A stretch of 64,000 nucleotides of DNA, taken from assembly GCF_003633685.1 (NCBI RefSeq), contig NZ_RBKT01000001.1:5952001-6016000 (forward strand), read 5' to 3'. The position numbers were made by a program, and so were the translations under genes. Below, one piece after another: positions 36,073-44,931 of this stretch. The notes beneath the pieces were generated by a model. That model did not search any database, was not told the origin of the DNA, and worked only from the letters and a program-made list of their open reading frames with translations. The DNA is from Micromonospora pisi. GTDB lineage: Bacteria > Actinomycetota > Actinomycetes > Mycobacteriales > Micromonosporaceae. Each line of letters opens with the position of its first letter. The first letter of the stretch is position 1.

Positions 36073-38241
36073 GTGCCGGCCCCCGTCCCACCGACCAGCG
36101 GCGAGGAGTTCAGCCGGGCCGGTGTGCAGCGGTACGCACAGCAGTGGGCCGCCGCGATGGCCCGTCTCGGCTTCGTGCCGATGAGTGGCGCCGAGACCGA
36201 GCGGCTGCTCGCCGTACACGCGGTGCGCCTGGCGCAGGCGTTGCTCGCCGAGCCGTTCAGCGCCGACCCGGCCGACGACGTGGGCCGGGAACTGGTCGGT
36301 GCGCACCTCACCGACCCGGCCATGCTTGACTGGTCGGTCCGCGCCCTCGGCGCCGGGTTCGCCAACGCGGTCCTGCCCGAGCAGCCCGATTCACCGGCGG
36401 TACGGCACCGGATCGCCCGGTTGCAGGGCGGCCTGGCGGCCGGCTTCGCGCGGGCGCTGCGCGAGCTGACCTTCAGCCAGCAGGAGCGGATCAGCCGGTC
36501 GGCCTGGCAGGCACGGGACGAGACCGAGCAGGCGTTGCGGGACAGTGAGGCGCGGTTCCGGGCGGTTTTCTCCGGCGCCGCGCTCGGCATCGGCATCGCC
36601 GACACCAGCGGCCGGATCATCGACCTCAACCAGGTCTTCGCCGAGATGCTCGGTTACGCCGTCACCGAGCTGCGTGACCGGCAGGTGACCGAGTTCTGCC
36701 ACCCGGAGGACGTCGGGCCGTTGGCCGAGCTCTACCAGGAGCTGGTTGAGGGCAAGCGGGAGGCGGCCCGGGTCGAGAAGCGCTACCGCCGCAAGGACGG
36801 CAGCGTCGTCTGGACCGACCTGGCGCTCTCCCTCATCCGGCACGACGACGGCCGGCCCAGGTTCGTCGTGGCCATGGTCGAGGACATCACCCAACGGTAC
36901 GAGCTCCAGCAGCGGCTGCGCTTCCAGGCGCTGCACGACCCGCTGACCGGGCTGCCGAACCGTACCCTCTTCTTCGATCGACTGGCGGCGGTCTTCGCCG
37001 ACGGCAAACCGACCGACCGGGTCGGCCTCTGCTTCCTCGACCTCGACGGCTTCAAGGCGATCAACGACAGTCTCGGACACGACCTCGGCGACCGGCTGCT
37101 GGTGGTGGTGGCGCAACGGTTGGCCGCGTCGGTCTCCGCCCGGGGTCACCTGGTGGCCCGGATGGGTGGCGACGAGTTCGTCATCCTGGTTGAGCGCAGC
37201 GATGGCCCGGACGAGGTGGTCGACGTGGCGAAGGCGGCGCTGTCCACCGTGGCCGAGCCGGTGCAGGTGGGGGACCAGCAGCTCGAGGTCTCGGCGAGCA
37301 TCGGCCTGGTCGAGGGGCCGCTCGCCGACACCTGCCCGACCGATTTGATGAAGGCCGCCGACGCCACCCTCTACTGGGCCAAGGCGGACGGCCGGGGGCG
37401 GTGGGCGGTGTACGACGCCGAGCGGGGTGCCCGGGACAACGCCCGCGCGGGGCTCGCCGCGGTGTTGCCGGCCGCCCTGGAGCGTGGCGAGTTCACCGTG
37501 GACTACCAGCCGATCGTGGCGTTGACCGACGGCTCGTTGCGCGCGGTCGAGGCGCTGGTCCGATGGCGGCATCCGGAGCTGGGACTGCTCGGCCCGGACC
37601 AGTTCATCGGGCTGGCCGAGGAGACCGGTCTGATCATCCGGCTCGGCCGGTGGGTGCTGCACCAGGCGTGCGCGTACGGCAGTCGCTGGCGGCGCGAGTT
37701 CCCCGACACCCGACTCGTGGTCAGCGTCAACCTGGCCGTACGGCAGGCGAACGACCCGGGTGTGGTCGACATGGTCGCCGAGGTGCTGCGGGACACCGGG
37801 TTCCCGGCCGAACTGCTCCAACTCGAAATCACCGAGAGCGCGGTCATGGCCACCGGCGGCGAGCCGGTACGTTCGCTGCGCCGACTCGCCGCGCTCGGCG
37901 TACGCCTCGCCATCGACGACTTCGGCACCGGCTACTCGAACCTGGCGTACCTGCGGCGGCTGCCGATCCACTCGCTCAAGCTCGCCGCCCCGTTCGTCGA
38001 GGGGATCCGGTCCGGTGACGCGCTCGCCCTGGTCGACGAGCGGATCGTGGACGCACTGGTCCGGCTGGCGCACGCGCTGGGCCTGTCGGTGACAGCGGAG
38101 GCGGTGGAGACGGCCAGGCAGGCCGACCGGTTGCGGGCGCTGAACTGCGACACCGGGCAGGGGCTCTTCTACGGTGCGCCGGTGGCGGCCGAGGGCATCA
38201 CCGCGCGGCTACGCGAAACCGCCCCGGGTAGGGCAGGCTGA
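36073..38241 (+). CDS. PAS-GGDEF-EAL bifunctional c-di-GMP enzyme
   Basis: 722 residues, no membrane helix. An unassigned N-terminal helical domain (1-150), a PAS/PAC sensor (about 156-280), GGDEF (GGDEF at 365-369, intact, so cyclase activity is possible) and EAL (EAL at 493-495). The EAL residues needed for phosphodiesterase activity are visible: E493, SVNLAV Asn, LEITES Glu, IDDFGTG Asp pair, LKLAAPF Lys, AEAVET Glu and GQG Gln. The usual KID after the lysine is replaced by KLA. Makes and/or breaks c-di-GMP, which controls development in actinobacteria. GTG start with only GGCGGG ahead; coupling to the upstream small ORF is likely. Confidence 0.94.
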   Translation: MPAPVPPTSGEEFSRAGVQRYAQQWAAAMARLGFVPMSGAETERLLAVHAVRLAQALLAEPFSADPADDVGRELVGAHLTDPAMLDWSVRALGAGFANAVLPEQPDSPAVRHRIARLQGGLAAGFARALRELTFSQQERISRSAWQARDETEQALRDSEARFRAVFSGAALGIGIADTSGRIIDLNQVFAEMLGYAVTELRDRQVTEFCHPEDVGPLAELYQELVEGKREAARVEKRYRRKDGSVVWTDLALSLIRHDDGRPRFVVAMVEDITQRYELQQRLRFQALHDPLTGLPNRTLFFDRLAAVFADGKPTDRVGLCFLDLDGFKAINDSLGHDLGDRLLVVVAQRLAASVSARGHLVARMGGDEFVILVERSDGPDEVVDVAKAALSTVAEPVQVGDQQLEVSASIGLVEGPLADTCPTDLMKAADATLYWAKADGRGRWAVYDAERGARDNARAGLAAVLPAALERGEFTVDYQPIVALTDGSLRAVEALVRWRHPELGLLGPDQFIGLAEETGLIIRLGRWVLHQACAYGSRWRREFPDTRLVVSVNLAVRQANDPGVVDMVAEVLRDTGFPAELLQLEITESAVMATGGEPVRSLRRLAALGVRLAIDDFGTGYSNLAYLRRLPIHSLKLAAPFVEGIRSGDALALVDERIVDALVRLAHALGLSVTAEAVETARQADRLRALNCDTGQGLFYGAPVAAEGITARLRETAPGRAG

Positions 38242-38245
38242 CCGG

Positions 38246-38746
38246 GTGGATCTGATGGACACCGATTCCCTCGTCACCCTCGTCGCCGGGCTGCTCATCG
38301 TCGCCGGCATCGTCGGCGTGCTCATGCCGGTGCTCCCGGCCCTTCCGCTCTGCTGGGGCGGGGTGCTGCTCTGGGCGATCTTCGACGACGCCGGCTTGGG
38401 CAGGTGGGTGGTGCTCGGGATCGCCACCGCGTTGACCCTGATCGGCACCGTGATCAAGTACGCCTGGCCGGGCCGGAACCTGAAACGGACCGGGGTGCCG
38501 AACAGCACTCTGCTCGCCGGTGGCGTACTCGGCCTGGTGGGGTTCTTCGTGGTGCCGGTGGTGGGCCTGATCGGCGGGTTCGTACTCGGGGTGTGGCTGG
38601 CCGAGCGGTTGCGCCTGGGCGATTCGCGGCTCGCCTGGCCGTCCACCAAGGACGCGCTCAAGGCGGCCGGCCTGGCCATGCTGGTCGAACTCGGCGTCGG
38701 TCTCGCCATCGCCCTGACCTGGGTGATCGGTCTGGCGGTCGTCTGA
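38246..38746 (+). CDS. DUF456 family membrane protein
   Basis: 166 residues, about five hydrophobic segments. The opening VTLVAGLLIVAGIVGVLMPVLPALPLCWGGVLLWA and the central GAxxGLVGFFVVPVVGLIGGFVLG-like stretch match DUF456, small glycine-rich membrane proteins of unknown role. It starts 4 nt after the GGDEF-EAL stop (GTG 38246, or ATG 38255 with GGTGGA before it), so both are likely one transcript. Whether it takes part in c-di-GMP signalling is unknown. Confidence 0.85.
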   Translation: MDLMDTDSLVTLVAGLLIVAGIVGVLMPVLPALPLCWGGVLLWAIFDDAGLGRWVVLGIATALTLIGTVIKYAWPGRNLKRTGVPNSTLLAGGVLGLVGFFVVPVVGLIGGFVLGVWLAERLRLGDSRLAWPSTKDALKAAGLAMLVELGVGLAIALTWVIGLAVV

Positions 38747-39103
38747 CGTCCCGCTGTCGCGGGCAGGCGAGCCGGACCCCGGGTGGCGTTCGGGGCGGCA
38801 CGGTGATGGTGGGTGCGACGACGCGGGACGGGCGTTGGCACGGCGACGCCGTGCGGGAGAGAGGTGACCGCGTCCCGCGCCGTCGCGTACGCCGGGTCGT
38901 CCGAGGACCCGACGTGGGCCCGGGTGTACCGGGCGGCGCGGGTGACCGGTGGCCGCCGCCCCGGCATGTCCACCAGGATGCGCCGCCCTCCGCTGGTTCG
39001 GCAACGCGATTACCCCGGCGGCGGCGATCATCGGGGTGGCCGCCCGGTCCGCCTGCCGGGAACGGGACCACAGGTCGCGTACCGGACATGTCACCATCGC
39101 GTG
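38747..39103. other. Intergenic stretch without recognisable gene
   Basis: 357 bp between the DUF456 and PNPOx-family genes. Open frames exist on both strands but their translations are Arg/Gly/Pro-rich, have no family motif, and look like GC-driven chance frames. I see no tRNA, hairpin terminator or strong promoter. A decayed gene cannot be excluded. Confidence 0.4.
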
Positions 39104-39658
39104 ATGGGGAAGATATACCCGGGAATCGACGCCCGACTTCGTGACTTCATCCAGGCACAGCCGATGTTCTTCGTGGCCACCGCGCCCTCCGGGCCGGACG
39201 GCCATGTCAATCTCAGCCCGAAGGGCATGAGCGGCACCTTCACGATTCTCGGCACCGACCGGGTGGCGTACCTCGACTACCTGGGCAGCGGCGCGGAAAC
39301 CCTCGCGCATCTGCGGCAGAACGGTCGGATAACGATCATGTTCTGCGCCTTCGACGGGCCGCCGAAGGTGCTCCGGCTGCACGGTCGCGGTGACGCCGTA
39401 CTGGTCGACGACCCGCGCTGCGCCGCACTGCTGGACGCCTTTCCCGAGGCGCCCGATCTGCACGCGCTACGGTCCGTCATCACCGTCGAGGTCGAACGGG
39501 TCAGCGACTCCTGCGGCTTCGCGGTGCCACTGATGAGTTACCAGGGGGACCGCGACCTACTCATCCAGGCGCATTCCCGGCGCGGCCCGACCGAACTGGC
39601 CGAATACCGGGCCAGCCGCAACAGCACCAGCATCGACGGGCTGCCGGTCCTCTCCTGA
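39104..39658 (+). CDS. Pyridoxamine 5'-phosphate oxidase-family FMN-binding protein
   Basis: 184 residues, split-barrel flavin-binding fold. QPMFFVATAPSGPDGHVNLSPKG is the typical N-terminal strand pair of this family, followed by VAYLDYLGSGAETLAHLRQNGRITIMFCAF and PPKVLRLHGRG. Such proteins reduce or oxidise small molecules with FMN or F420; the true PNPOx catalytic set is not evident. ATG 39104 or the adjacent GTG 39101 may be the start; no clear ribosome-binding site. Confidence 0.88.
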   Translation: MGKIYPGIDARLRDFIQAQPMFFVATAPSGPDGHVNLSPKGMSGTFTILGTDRVAYLDYLGSGAETLAHLRQNGRITIMFCAFDGPPKVLRLHGRGDAVLVDDPRCAALLDAFPEAPDLHALRSVITVEVERVSDSCGFAVPLMSYQGDRDLLIQAHSRRGPTELAEYRASRNSTSIDGLPVLS

Positions 39659-39695
39659 CCGGTCGGCCTCCCGGCCAACTCACCTCGGTCAACGC

Positions 39696-39721
39696 GTTAC
39701 GGCGCTGGTCGGATCGGGTAC
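39696..39721 (+). promoter_or_regulatory. SigF/SigB-like promoter candidate
   Basis: GTTACG (39696-39701), 14-bp spacer, GGGTAC (39716-39721). This resembles the GTTT-N14-17-GGGTA consensus of actinobacterial SigF/SigB stress sigma factors. It lies 64 bp before the SpoIIE/kinase gene, a gene type often controlled by such sigma factors. Confidence 0.45.
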
Positions 39722-39784
39722 ATGGGCGGGCACGGTGAGAGGGCGCGAGGGCACCCCCACGCACCCACCGAAGCGGGAGGCGAA

Positions 39785-40918
39785 ATGAGTTCGGGCCCGG
39801 CGACAGACGGCAGGTGGCGGCACGCCCGCCCGGTGTACGGGCTGCGGCAGGTCGCCGACGAGGCCGACCTGGTGGCGGGCGGCGACTGGTACGACGCGGT
39901 CACTCGCGGTGACGGCCATCTGGTGCTGGTGGTGGGTGAGGTCCTCGACACCGGCGTGCTCGCGATGGCCGCGATGGGTCAGCTCCGTACGGCGTTGCTG
40001 GCCCACCTCCTCGCCGGCGTCCCTCCCGGATCCGCCCTCACCCGCCTCAACCACCAGTTCGGCCACGCCCGTCGCCGGTGGGACGCGATCGTGCTCTGTC
40101 TCCAGTTCGACCCGGGCACCGGGCAGCTCTGCTACGCCAGTGCCGGACATCCGTCGCCGCTCTGCCTCGGCCCCGAAGGGCAGATCGACCTGCTGCACCG
40201 GCAACCGCTCGGCCCCCCGGTCGGGGAGCGGTCGGACACCAGCTACGAGACGGTCGAGACCCGTCTGGCGTCCGGGGCGCGACTGCTGTTCCACCAGCCC
40301 AACCAGGTCCCGACGCACTCCACCGTCAGGGCGGGGGGCCGTCGTGGCCCGGTCCCCGGGAGCCCCGGTCAGGTCGCGAGTGACCTCGTCACCCGGCAGG
40401 AGGGTGGGGGGCCGGTCGCGGCGATTCCGCACGGGCCGGCCGAGGAGGAGATCGAGGAACTGGTCCAGGTCCGTTTTGTCCAGGCACCGCGCCGCCCCCG
40501 GGCCGAGGACGTGGCAGTTCTGCTGCTCGCCGACACCGCCCCCGAGCGCCTCGCCCTGCGCCTGCCGGCGGATCCGACCCGACTGGCCGCACTGCGCAAG
40601 CGGCTGGTCGATTTCCTCACCGTGCACGGGGTGGGCGAGCCCGATCTGTTCGATCTGGTCGTCGCGGTCTCCGAGGCGGCGGCCAACGCGATCGAGCACC
40701 CCGTGTCGCCCGCCGAGCGGAGCATCACCGTCGAGGTGACGGTCGCCGACGGCACGGTGGTGGCGACCGTACGCGACAGCGGCCAGTGGCGGGAGTCCGA
40801 CGACGACCCGGGGTTCCGCGGCCGGGGACTGGCGCTGATCCGGGCGCTCGGTGAGCTGAGCGTCCAACGCACCTCGGCGGGAACCGAGGTCACCTTCTGG
40901 CGGCGGTTGGCCAACTGA
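39785..40918 (+). CDS. SpoIIE-like (degenerate) phosphatase fused to anti-sigma factor-type ATPase domain
   Basis: 377 residues. The N-terminal PP2C/SpoIIE domain keeps GGDWYD (D34, D37) but the second metal motif GDVxGHG is GEVLDTG (51-57), the TDG motif is replaced by FHQPNQ near 170, and the final DD is ED. Metal binding is therefore doubtful. The C-terminal HATPase_c_2 domain (about 260-377) looks intact: [12 protein letters not shown] box, VRDSGQW and GRGLALI. It suggests an RsbW-like kinase/anti-sigma factor with an inactive or altered phosphatase partner domain. ATG 39785 has GGGAGG upstream. No sigma factor or anti-anti-sigma gene is in the window. Confidence 0.85.
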   Translation: MSSGPATDGRWRHARPVYGLRQVADEADLVAGGDWYDAVTRGDGHLVLVVGEVLDTGVLAMAAMGQLRTALLAHLLAGVPPGSALTRLNHQFGHARRRWDAIVLCLQFDPGTGQLCYASAGHPSPLCLGPEGQIDLLHRQPLGPPVGERSDTSYETVETRLASGARLLFHQPNQVPTHSTVRAGGRRGPVPGSPGQVASDLVTRQEGGGPVAAIPHGPAEEEIEELVQVRFVQAPRRPRAEDVAVLLLADTAPERLALRLPADPTRLAALRKRLVDFLTVHGVGEPDLFDLVVAVSEAAANAIEHPVSPAERSITVEVTVADGTVVATVRDSGQWRESDDDPGFRGRGLALIRALGELSVQRTSAGTEVTFWRRLAN

Positions 40919-41029
40919 TTCCGCTCGCGGGCCGGCCCGACGGGGCCGGAGCGACGTACGTGCGACCGTGCTGCCGGCGCCGCTCGTGGCGGGGTGTCAC
41001 GGTGCGGTGAGCGCTCCAGGGCCCGGCGA

Positions 41030-41035
41030 TAGGCT
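41030..41035 (+). promoter_or_regulatory. TAGGCT -10 box for leaderless map transcript
   Basis: TAGGCT 7 nt before the map ATG (41043), with no Shine-Dalgarno between. A consensus -35 is not evident at 17-18 bp upstream. The GC-rich hairpin 40932-40949 after the preceding gene lies just upstream. Confidence 0.5.
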
Positions 41036-41042
41036 GGACGTC

Positions 41043-41900
41043 ATGACCGTCCGCGCACCCCTCACCCCAGGCACGCTCTCGCCGTGGCGGCCGGTGCCGC
41101 CGCACATCGCGCGACCGGAATACGTCGGCAAGACGCGCCCCAGGCAGTGGCGCGGGTCGCACGTCCAGACGGCGGAGACGATCGAGAAGATGCGGGTCGC
41201 CGGCCGGCTCGCGGCCCAGGCCACCCAGCTCGCCGGTGAACACTGCAAGCCGGGCGTCACCACCGACGAGATCGACCGCGTGGTGCACGAGTTCCTCGTC
41301 GACCATGGCGCGTACCCGTCGACCCTCGGCTACCGGGGCTTTCCCAAGTCCTGCTGCACCAGCCTGAACGAGGTCATCTGCCACGGCATCCCGGACTCCA
41401 CGGTGCTGGAGGACGGCGACATCATCAACGTCGACGTCACCGCCTTCGTCGACGGCGTACACGGCGACACCGACGCCACGTTCTGCGTCGGCGCGGTGGA
41501 CGAGTCCGCGCGGCTGCTGGTGGAGCGGACCCACGAGGCGATGATGCGGGGGATCAAGGCGGTCGCTCCCGGTCGCCAGATCAACGTCATCGGTCGGGTG
41601 ATCGAGTCCTACGCCCGCCGCTTCGGCTACGGCGTCGTACGCGACTTCACCGGCCACGGCATCGGCGAGACCTTCCACAGCGGGCTCTACGTGCCGCACT
41701 ACGACAGCCCCCGGCCGACCGACGTGATGGAGCCCGGGATGACCTTCACCATCGAACCGATGATCACGCTCGGCACGCACGAGTACGACATGTGGGCCGA
41801 CGGCTGGACGGTGGTGACCAAGGACCGGCGCTGGACGGCCCAGTTCGAACACACGATCCTGGTCACCGAGGACGGTCACGAGATCCTCACCCTGCCATGA
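41043..41900 (+). CDS. map: Methionine aminopeptidase type I
   Basis: 285 residues. The five metal ligands are in [20 protein letters not shown] (two Asp), FTGHGIG (His), FTIEPM (Glu) and QFEHTI (Glu). Removes initiator methionine from nascent proteins. The N-terminal 40 residues are Pro-rich ([15 protein letters not shown]), like the PxxP extension of mycobacterial MetAP1c (MapB). The gene's position downstream of the ispG region matches Rv2861c. The stop overlaps the next start (ATGA). Confidence 0.97.
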   Translation: MTVRAPLTPGTLSPWRPVPPHIARPEYVGKTRPRQWRGSHVQTAETIEKMRVAGRLAAQATQLAGEHCKPGVTTDEIDRVVHEFLVDHGAYPSTLGYRGFPKSCCTSLNEVICHGIPDSTVLEDGDIINVDVTAFVDGVHGDTDATFCVGAVDESARLLVERTHEAMMRGIKAVAPGRQINVIGRVIESYARRFGYGVVRDFTGHGIGETFHSGLYVPHYDSPRPTDVMEPGMTFTIEPMITLGTHEYDMWADGWTVVTKDRRWTAQFEHTILVTEDGHEILTLP

Positions 41901-42613
41901 CCGACGTGCCCGCGGCAGTTCGCGAGGACCATCACGCCGACGTCTCCGGCGGTTGGCTGCGCCCGGCGGTCTTCGGCGCGATGGACGGTCTGGTCACCAA
42001 CATCGCGTTGATCGCCGGTGTCGGCGGTGGTGGCGTCACGCCGCACACCATCGTGGTGACCGGCGTGGCCGGCCTGGTCGCCGGTGCGATCTCGATGGGG
42101 CTCGGTGAGTACACCAGCGTCCGGTCGCAGAACGAGCAGTTGGCCGCCGAGGTCGCCAAGGAGCGGCGCGAGTTGGAGCGCCACCCGGAGGCGGAGGCGC
42201 GGGAGCTGGCCGACAGCTGGGTACGGCGCGGCCTGCCCCGGGAACTCGCCGAGCAGGTCGCCGTCGCGCTGGGGAACAACCCGGACGAGGCGCTGCGGGT
42301 GCACGTACGCGAGGAACTGGGTGTCGACCCGGACGAGCAGCCCAGCCCGTGGACCGCCGCGATCCTCTCGCTGGTCTGCTTCTCGATCGGTGCCCTGGTG
42401 CCGTTGCTCACCTATCTGGTGGGCTTCACCAGCCTCTGGTTGGCGCTCGGCGTCGGCGCGCTGGGGCTCTTCGTGGCCGGTGCGCTGGTCGCCCGGTTCA
42501 CCAACCGCCCGTGGTGGATGAGCGGTGGCCGGCAACTGCTGCTCGGGATGGCGGCGGCGCTGGTCACGTACCTGGTGGGGCGGTTGATCGGGCTGGGCGG
42601 TCCGCTCGGCTGA
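41897..42613 (+). CDS. VIT1/CCC1 family transporter
   Basis: 238 residues. Helix 1 carries [15 protein letters not shown] and helix 2 [17 protein letters not shown], the signature of vacuolar iron transporter-like proteins; a charged helical region ([20 protein letters not shown]...) of metal-binding type follows, then three C-terminal helices. Plant and yeast relatives move Fe2+ or Mn2+ by proton exchange. Overlaps map by 4 bp (ATGA), so translation is coupled. Confidence 0.92.
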   Translation: MTDVPAAVREDHHADVSGGWLRPAVFGAMDGLVTNIALIAGVGGGGVTPHTIVVTGVAGLVAGAISMGLGEYTSVRSQNEQLAAEVAKERRELERHPEAEARELADSWVRRGLPRELAEQVAVALGNNPDEALRVHVREELGVDPDEQPSPWTAAILSLVCFSIGALVPLLTYLVGFTSLWLALGVGALGLFVAGALVARFTNRPWWMSGGRQLLLGMAAALVTYLVGRLIGLGGPLG

Positions 42614-42636
42614 TCCGCGATCCCTGGCGGCGGGGT

Positions 42637-43140
42637 TCAGGGCCGCCGGGGGTCGGTTCCGCCCGGCTCGGCGGCCCCGTCCGGAGCCAGTCGGAAGATC
42701 CGGATGTCGCGTCCGCCGGCCCGCTCCACATAGGTCTGGTAGGCCGGCCACTCCGCCAGGAGCAGCCGCCAGAGACGCTCCCGTTCGGCTCCCTGCGCCA
42801 GGGTGGACCGGACCGGAATCCGGGTCCCGTCGAGGGTGACCGTGGCGGACGGGTCGGCGAGCAGGTTGAGTGACCAGGCCGGGTGCTGGGTCTGACCCCA
42901 GTTGGACCCGATCACCACGTACGCCTCGCCGTCGCGTACGTAGAGCAGGGGATTGCTGCGCGGCTGCCCGGAACGGCGACCCGTGGTGGTGATGATCAGC
43001 GACGGGGCGATGCCGAGTGCCACCACCCGGCCCTTGGTCAGTCGGCCGATCAGCCGATCGAGCGGCACGACGAACCGGACGGTCCGGGCGAACCAGCGCC
43101 GGTGGCTGAACCGGCGGGCGATCGTACCTAGTGCGGACAT
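42637..43140 (-). CDS. Deazaflavin (F420)-dependent nitroreductase-family oxidoreductase
   Basis: 167 residues. The DDN-family marks are clear: TTTGRRSGQPRSNPLLYVRDGEAYVVIGSNWGQTQHPAW, then SLNLLADP and ARxPVR-like RIPVRSTL. Enzymes of this split-barrel family use F420H2 to reduce diverse substrates; an F420-producing actinobacterium is therefore implied. ATG 43140 lacks a clear ribosome site; CACACT 6 nt upstream would fit a leaderless gene. Confidence 0.93.
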   Translation of the reverse strand: MSALGTIARRFSHRRWFARTVRFVVPLDRLIGRLTKGRVVALGIAPSLIITTTGRRSGQPRSNPLLYVRDGEAYVVIGSNWGQTQHPAWSLNLLADPSATVTLDGTRIPVRSTLAQGAERERLWRLLLAEWPAYQTYVERAGGRDIRIFRLAPDGAAEPGGTDPRRP

Positions 43141-43185
43141 CGTGCCAGTGTGCCGGGAATCATAGAAAAGAACAGCCCCGCGCCG

Positions 43186-43728
43186 TTACGGCTGTTCGGC
43201 GCCGGCTGTCGGGGCCGACGGAGCGGTCAGGCTCTCCGCGCAGTGGTCCAGCCAACGGATCTCGGCCTCGGTCTGGAAGATCATCGCATCGAGCACCAGC
43301 CGTCCGGAGACGTTCTCCGTCGAGGTCTCCCGGACCTTGCGCCGGACGAACTCCTGCAACGCCCGTTTGGTCGCCGCGCGCTGGGTGCTCACCACCGTGG
43401 CGACGTCGACGCCGGGCGTGGCGAGTGCCAGTGCCAGCTTGATCGTCAATTCGTCGCGGGGCCGGTCGGTGTGGTTGACCGCGGTGTCGAACCAGGAGGC
43501 GAGCGCCCTCCGCCCGGCCTCGGTGATCTGGTACGGGCGCTGCCCCGCCTCGTGTTCGGGTAGGGCGCGGACGAGTCCGTCCCGGACGAGGCGGCCGAGG
43601 GTGGTGTAGACCTGACCGATGTTGAGCGGCCAGGCGGCCCCGATCGAATCCTCGAAGGCGGAACGGAGCTGGTAGCCGTACATCGGCCCGCGTTCGAGCA
43701 GGGCGAGCAGGCCGTAGCGGATGGACAC
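43186..43728 (-). CDS. PadR family transcriptional regulator
   Basis: 180 residues. Winged helix from the first residue: SIRYGLLALLERGPMYGYQLRSAFE and NIGQVYTTLGRLVRDGLV, then a C-terminal Vir-type dimerisation domain (PF10400-like: RALASWFDTAVNH onward). GTG 43728 is 4 nt from a 22-bp palindrome that covers its probable -10 box, a strong sign of autorepression. The neighbour on its 3' side is an F420-type oxidoreductase; which gene is its target besides itself is unknown. Confidence 0.93.
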   Translation of the reverse strand: MSIRYGLLALLERGPMYGYQLRSAFEDSIGAAWPLNIGQVYTTLGRLVRDGLVRALPEHEAGQRPYQITEAGRRALASWFDTAVNHTDRPRDELTIKLALALATPGVDVATVVSTQRAATKRALQEFVRRKVRETSTENVSGRLVLDAMIFQTEAEIRWLDHCAESLTAPSAPTAGAEQP

Positions 43729-43731
43729 GGC

Positions 43732-43753
43732 TACCGAGTATGTATACCCGGTA
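43732..43753. promoter_or_regulatory. 22-bp near-perfect palindrome, PadR operator over its own promoter
   Basis: Nine of eleven base pairs match across the 22-bp site; the core GTATGTATAC is AT-rich. On the minus strand CATACT inside it lies 8 nt before the GTG of padR, so the operator overlaps the likely -10 element of a leaderless mRNA. Binding by the adjacent PadR is inference. Confidence 0.65.
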
Positions 43754-43792
43754 TCCCGCTGGCAACTCGGCAGCGGGAGGGCCGCTGACAGG

Positions 43793-44215
43793 TCAGGCCG
43801 GGCGCCCCGGGAAGGCCACCGTGACCGGGTTGATCCCGGCGCTACGCCGCCAGCGGGTGGCCCGTACCGCGCAGTCGGTCAGCGCGTCGAGGGCCCGCTC
43901 GCGCTCCGCCCCGGTGGTCCCGGCGAGCGCCGCGCGCCAGATCCCGGCGGTACGTTCCTCGATCTCCACCGCCAACCGCACCGCCGCCGCCGCGTCGGTC
44001 ACCGGGAACGGCAGCTCGTAGCTGGCCGCGGCGGCCGGGGCCTTACCCCCGCCCGTGGTCAGGAGCAGCACGAGGGCGTCGCGCCGGGTCCGGTGCGCGG
44101 CCTCGGCGGCGCGGGCGTCGGTCGCGGCGGCACCCTTGAGCCGCACCCCGATCGGCCCGTACGCGAAGATCGCCGCGTACTCGGCGGTGAGTGCCGCCTC
44201 CAGCGCCGCGCTCAT
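43793..44215 (-). CDS. Ferritin-like DUF4439 protein
   Basis: 140 residues, all-helical. EAALTAEYAAIFAYGPIGVRLKG opens with the E...Y helix of ferritin-like DUF4439; a second acidic helix pair EIEERTAGIWRAAL follows. The iron ligands cannot be confirmed by eye. It overlaps the lipoprotein gene by 4 bp (ATGA), so the two are coupled. The pair lies directly upstream of and divergent to rimP, as conserved Ala-rich genes do in mycobacteria. Confidence 0.85.
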   Translation of the reverse strand: MSAALEAALTAEYAAIFAYGPIGVRLKGAAATDARAAEAAHRTRRDALVLLLTTGGGKAPAAAASYELPFPVTDAAAAVRLAVEIEERTAGIWRAALAGTTGAERERALDALTDCAVRATRWRRSAGINPVTVAFPGRPA

Positions 44216-44751
44216 CGGAGCACCTCCAGGTGGGTGGCACGGGCCGCGGCGATCGAGCCGAGCAGGGCGGCCCGCTCCGGGGGTGCGTCGAGGCAGGCCT
44301 TGGCCATGGTCTGCCGCCCCTCGGTCTCGGCCGCGCGCAGCAACGCCAGGGTGGCTTTCTGGTCCCCGGTGGCGGGGGCGGAGGGTTCCCCGGTCGCGCC
44401 GGGGGTCGCGGCGCCGTTCGGCAGTGTGGTGCGGGTCACCCGCGCGAGTTCCTCGGCATGCGCGCGATGGGCCTGCGCGACCGGGCCGAGCCGATCGGCC
44501 AGCTCTGGAAAGGCGACCACCGCGGCGTCGTACCGGCCGGCGAGGTCGAGCGCGTTGGTCACCAGTACGGCGAGCGGATCGGGTGGTGGCGGCACCTGCT
44601 CGTCGTCGAAGAGGCCGCACGCGCCCAGTGACCCGGCTCCGGTGGCCAGCGCCACCAGCCCGACCGCACGCATGACGTCGCGTCGGGACCGTCCCCGTAC
44701 GCGCGAGTTTGGATTCGTGTCCGCGGTCCGCACCGGCCAAGTCAACACCAT
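44212..44751 (-). CDS. Tat-type lipoprotein with ferritin-like helical domain
   Basis: 179 residues. A twin-arginine signal ([15 protein letters not shown]23 R24) runs into a lipobox LGAC (Cys45), so it is probably a Tat-exported lipoprotein. The rest is helical and acidic/Ala-rich, with two matching hydrophobic helical repeats like a four-helix bundle. It probably works with the DUF4439 protein translated from its 3' end. ATG 44751; function unknown. Confidence 0.75.
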   Translation of the reverse strand: MVLTWPVRTADTNPNSRVRGRSRRDVMRAVGLVALATGAGSLGACGLFDDEQVPPPPDPLAVLVTNALDLAGRYDAAVVAFPELADRLGPVAQAHRAHAEELARVTRTTLPNGAATPGATGEPSAPATGDQKATLALLRAAETEGRQTMAKACLDAPPERAALLGSIAAARATHLEVLR

Positions 44752-44931
44752 GGGCGCTGCGGCCCGAGCGCAAGGCCGGCACCCAGCGCCGGGGCCCGGT
44801 CGGTGCGCCGCCCGGCTCGCCGGTCGGCCCGCGCGTTACGCTCTGCGCAGCCGCCGGGCGCGTCTTCGCCCGGTGGCGCACTGGCATGGCTGCCCGGACG
44901 GGCCGCCGACGATTCGGAAAGGGGTGCGGAT

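Noticed and set aside
38747-39103. Decayed gene in the gap
   Set aside because: Neither strand shows recognisable motif remnants; composition alone is not evidence.
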